Shown here: positions 5,850 through 7,386 of the stretch, piece after piece
Layout of the letters: every line of letters starts with the position of its first letter
How positions within the stretch are numbered: position 1 is the stretch's first letter
From: Fimbriimonadaceae bacterium
GTDB taxonomy: Bacteria > Armatimonadota > Fimbriimonadia > Fimbriimonadales > Fimbriimonadaceae
Length of the DNA: 7,386 bases
NCBI GenBank assembly: GCA_019694835.1
Contig: JAIBBE010000010.1
Location: 1 to 7,386, forward strand
Direction: 5' to 3'
Position numbers and translations under genes: made by a program
The notes under the pieces: generated by a model
Databases searched by the model: none
Seen by the model: the letters and a program-made list of their open reading frames with translations, nothing else
What the model was told of the DNA's origin: nothing

Positions 5850-6962
5850 GTGCGTTCCTCGTTGGATGAGCTCACCAGGGAACTGGAGGAGCTTGGCTTG
5901 CTGGTGGCGTCAATTGACCCGGTGAACCAAGCGCTCGCCGGCCATCAGGATTCTGTTGTGCGACAGTACGTCTTGGTTCGCCGCCGGTTCGACTATGCCG
6001 CATTCGCCGTCGCCCTGTACGCCTCATTTGAGAAGTTCCTCGAGGAGCTCGTCGCCGCGTTCGCCCAACTCGAGTCTCGCCGTCTTCCGTACGCCGAATT
6101 GCCGGCTAAGCTCGCGACGAGGCACCTCTCGGGGACCGCCGAGATGCTGTCGCGTGGGCGCATCGGTGAGGGGCGGTATAGGGGCACGACCCAACTCGAG
6201 GTGGTGAGAAACCTGTTTGAATGCCTGAACGGCGCTAGTCCGTACAAACTGAACGAGGCTGCTGTGGTCGCGCACGATACGAACCTGCGCGTCACCGAGA
6301 TCAACACGCTATTCGCGACTGTAGGCATCGAGCAAGTCTGCGAACGTATTCGTCGAGCGGACTCTCTCCTTGAGTGGTATCGGAAGGTAAAGGAGTTGGA
6401 GGCCGTCCCTGAGGAAGGCGTTCCACCATCAGTCATTGACGAGCGGATCAAGGATCTTGTCGAGCGTCGAAATCTTATAGCGCACCGAGGTGGTACCCCG
6501 GTTGATCTCCTCGGCGTGAAAGAAATGGATGAGGCTATCGGCTTTATTCTCGCATTCTCGCGCTCGGTGTTCGCAATAGCCGTTGGGAGATACCTGCGCG
6601 ATCATCATGCTAAAACCGGCATCCAACTCGCGCAGCGGCAGGGCGATGGTCCGTACCGAAATGGGACGGTCGTGGTCGTTGAGCCGCCCACGCACCGCCT
6701 TTTCCTTGGTCAGCCTGTGTTCGTGCTTTCTGACGCAACTGGTGCGCGCTGGGGGCGCATCCAGAGCCTTCAACTCGACGACGCGGCAGTCGATGCCATC
6801 GAGCTTGGTGCTGCCGCGGTGAGCGGCATAGGCATTGGGCTAAATTTCAAGTGCCCGAAGGGCGCCTTGCTTGGTGCGCTTGCCACCGACGATGATGTTG
6901 TGTGGAATCCGCAACCCGAGACCGTTGTTGCCCCCGTGCCCGATCTCGCAGACGCGGGATGA
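5850..6962 (+). CDS. HEPN ribonuclease-like protein, MAE_28990/MAE_18760 type
   Basis: The 370-aa protein starts at GTG 5850 with GGAG (5839-5842) seven bases upstream, 18 bp after the DUF262 gene. The N-terminal part (about 1-250) is helical. FDYAAFAVALYASFEKFLEE (47-66) resembles the first conserved HEPN helix, and ERRNLIAHRGG contains the metal-independent RNase motif R207-x4-H212. HEPN proteins of this type are predicted RNases in toxin-antitoxin, abortive-infection and restriction-like contexts, and I recall them being encoded directly after stand-alone DUF262 proteins. The C-terminal part (about 260-345) is beta-rich: NGTVVVVEPP, LGQPVFVL, GRIQSLQLDD, then an Ala/Gly stretch and KCPKGALL. 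Its strand pattern recalls domain 2 of translational GTPases. Target RNA is unknown; cleavage of tRNA or mRNA to stop phage production is inference. Confidence 0.88.
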   Translation: MRSSLDELTRELEELGLLVASIDPVNQALAGHQDSVVRQYVLVRRRFDYAAFAVALYASFEKFLEELVAAFAQLESRRLPYAELPAKLATRHLSGTAEMLSRGRIGEGRYRGTTQLEVVRNLFECLNGASPYKLNEAAVVAHDTNLRVTEINTLFATVGIEQVCERIRRADSLLEWYRKVKELEAVPEEGVPPSVIDERIKDLVERRNLIAHRGGTPVDLLGVKEMDEAIGFILAFSRSVFAIAVGRYLRDHHAKTGIQLAQRQGDGPYRNGTVVVVEPPTHRLFLGQPVFVLSDATGARWGRIQSLQLDDAAVDAIELGAAAVSGIGIGLNFKCPKGALLGALATDDDVVWNPQPETVVAPVPDLADAG

Positions 6963-6987
6963 TGCACCGCGTTGTCCGTCTTTTTTT
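6952..6987 (+). terminator. Hairpin plus T7 run across the HEPN stop, possible weak terminator
   Basis: ACGCGG (6952-6957) pairs with CCGCGT (6967-6972) over a nine-base loop that contains the HEPN stop codon. Seven Ts follow at 6981-6987. The eight-base gap between stem and T-run is longer than in standard intrinsic terminators, so efficiency is doubtful. If functional, it would stop transcription before the small ORF downstream is fully copied. Confidence 0.3.
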
Positions 6988-7072
6988 CTTCATCGCTCTG
7001 CTGGCGGGCTCAACTGCCTACGCCAACCTCGCTCTAATGACGGGTGACCGGCAGACACCGGCCGCTCATTAG
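6962..7072 (+). CDS. Possible 36-37-aa peptide with signal sequence
   Basis: ATG 6962 (or ATG 6959, which overlaps the HEPN stop as ATGA) opens a frame reading MHRVVRLFFFIALLAGSTAY, then ANLALMTGDRQTPAAH and TAG. It has the shape of a Sec signal peptide: basic start, hydrophobic core LFFFIALLAG, and a likely cleavage after AYA, leaving about 15 residues. No clear ribosome binding site is seen apart from coupling to the upstream stop. It may be a real exported or membrane-inserting peptide of the operon, the remnant 5' end of a lost secreted-protein gene, or chance. The run of seven Ts inside it is a possible slippage or terminator sequence. Confidence 0.35.
   Translation: MHRVVRLFFFIALLAGSTAYANLALMTGDRQTPAAH
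7034..7072. repeat. Imperfect stem-loop with CTAATGA/TCATTAG arms
   Basis: Outer arms CTAATGA (7034-7040) and TCATTAG (7066-7072) pair perfectly. Inside, GGTG (7043-7046) can pair with CACC (7056-7059), or CCGG with CCGG. No T-run follows. It may be a REP-like element, an mRNA-stabilising end or a recombination site; the sequence does not decide between these. Confidence 0.4.
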
Positions 7073-7093
7073 GACCGGCTGGATGTCCGCAAA

Positions 7094-7294
7094 GGCCGAG
7101 AAGCCGCCACCTCGCGCTCCTCAACATCCCTCACCGCCCCCAACCACCGGTCTTCCTCCCCCTTTGCGCCGCCGAGCGGAGGAGCGTCGGACCGGGGAAG
7201 TCCGGACGCGATGTCCGAGCCGAAGGCGAGTTTGAGCGGCCGGCCGGGCCGGTGGTCCGCAGCGAGGGCAGCCCGCAGGGCCGGCGCAACGGGG
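7094..7294 (-). repeat. Right copy of 201-bp inverted repeat flanking the island
   Basis: Reading the minus strand from 7294 to 7094 reproduces the left copy (372-572) base for base in register, with 14 mismatches and no indels. Its outer end points away from the island, as the left one does. Beyond the outer end the two flanks diverge: the left has the hairpin pair, while the right has the sequence GTAGGAGTCAAGTACATGG. Minus-strand frames through it (7121-7321, 7131-7337) are shadows of the repeat, not genes. Confidence 0.85.
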
Positions 7295-7386
7295 TGTAGG
7301 AGTCAAGTACATGGGTAACAAACGAGTTCAGAGACATGCGTTACACCCTGAGCGACAGATAGTCGCCTTGGCGGCCTGATGGCAGC
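7295..7386. other. Right flank, possible remnant of an insertion-sequence end
   Basis: No gene is seen. Two imperfect direct repeats, ACATGGGTAAC (7309-7319) and ACATGCGTTAC (7334-7344), lie 25 bp apart. On the minus strand they read GTAACGCATGT and GTTACCCATGT, which recalls terminal sequences of IS481-type elements as I remember them. There is no transposase in the window, so this would be a solo end or an element continuing outside. The rest, to 7386, shows nothing I recognise. Confidence 0.3.

Noticed and set aside
7121..7337. Minus-strand frames through the right repeat (MSLNSFVTHVLDSY and overlapping)
   Set aside because: They are the counterpart of the spurious frame in the left repeat; two overlapping frames are open only because of GC-rich composition.
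1..7386. Integrase, tRNA attachment site, direct-repeat att sites, CRISPR array or toxin-antitoxin pair of a classical type
   Set aside because: I looked at both ends and between genes and saw no recombinase, no tRNA, no matching direct repeats at the borders and no spaced repeat array.

Overview
The window looks like chromosome from a gammaproteobacterium of the Xanthomonas/Lysobacter group. It opens with the last 46 codons of a PilU-type twitching-motility ATPase and has GC-rich flanks. It also carries a roughly 200-bp GC-rich dispersed-type repeat and a CCTACTTTCTCAT hairpin of a kind I associate with these genomes. The taxonomic call is inference from the short PilU tail and these repeats; there is no rRNA or other marker gene.

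Layout: pilU ends at 143. Positions 144-371 are non-coding and hold three hairpins. Positions 372-572 and 7094-7294 are two copies of the same 201-bp sequence in opposite orientation (14 mismatches by eye, no gaps). Between them lies a 6.5-kb block of six clear genes, all on the + strand, in two transcription units. No integrase, transposase, tRNA or CRISPR is present. The right edge (7295-7386) is non-coding and may hold an insertion-sequence end.

Unit 1 (834-3250) has a sigma70-like promoter with a perfect GTGTAC-GTT-GTACAC palindrome lying against and over its -10 box. It drives (a) a ParA/Soj ATPase with an N-terminal helix-turn-helix domain, (b) a translationally coupled 167-aa basic protein that may be the ParA partner, and (c) a TIR-domain protein with an N-terminal Cys/His cluster and a Gly/Ser/Tyr-rich linker. 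The ParA pair is probably autoregulated; the TIR protein is a candidate NAD-consuming defence effector.

Unit 2 (about 3369-6962, perhaps to 7072) has its own promoter with an exact TATAAT inside a near-palindrome. It encodes (d) a DNA methyltransferase with DPFCGRGTT and TSPPY motifs, (e) a DUF262 (ParB-like, GmrS-type) protein without the usual DUF1524 HNH nuclease, and (f) a HEPN protein of the MAE_28990/MAE_18760 type with an intact R-x4-H ribonuclease motif and a beta-rich tail that resembles EF-Tu domain 2. A short signal-peptide-like reading frame overlaps its stop.

Interpretation: this is an accessory defence island downstream of pilU. The strongest candidate for a little-described system is methyltransferase + DUF262 + HEPN. 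It is restriction-like in gene logic, but the only recognisable nuclease is a predicted RNase, which suggests abortive infection controlled by DNA modification state. The adjacent ParA + small partner + TIR unit is a second candidate module. The families are recognised from motifs; the joint functions are inference.
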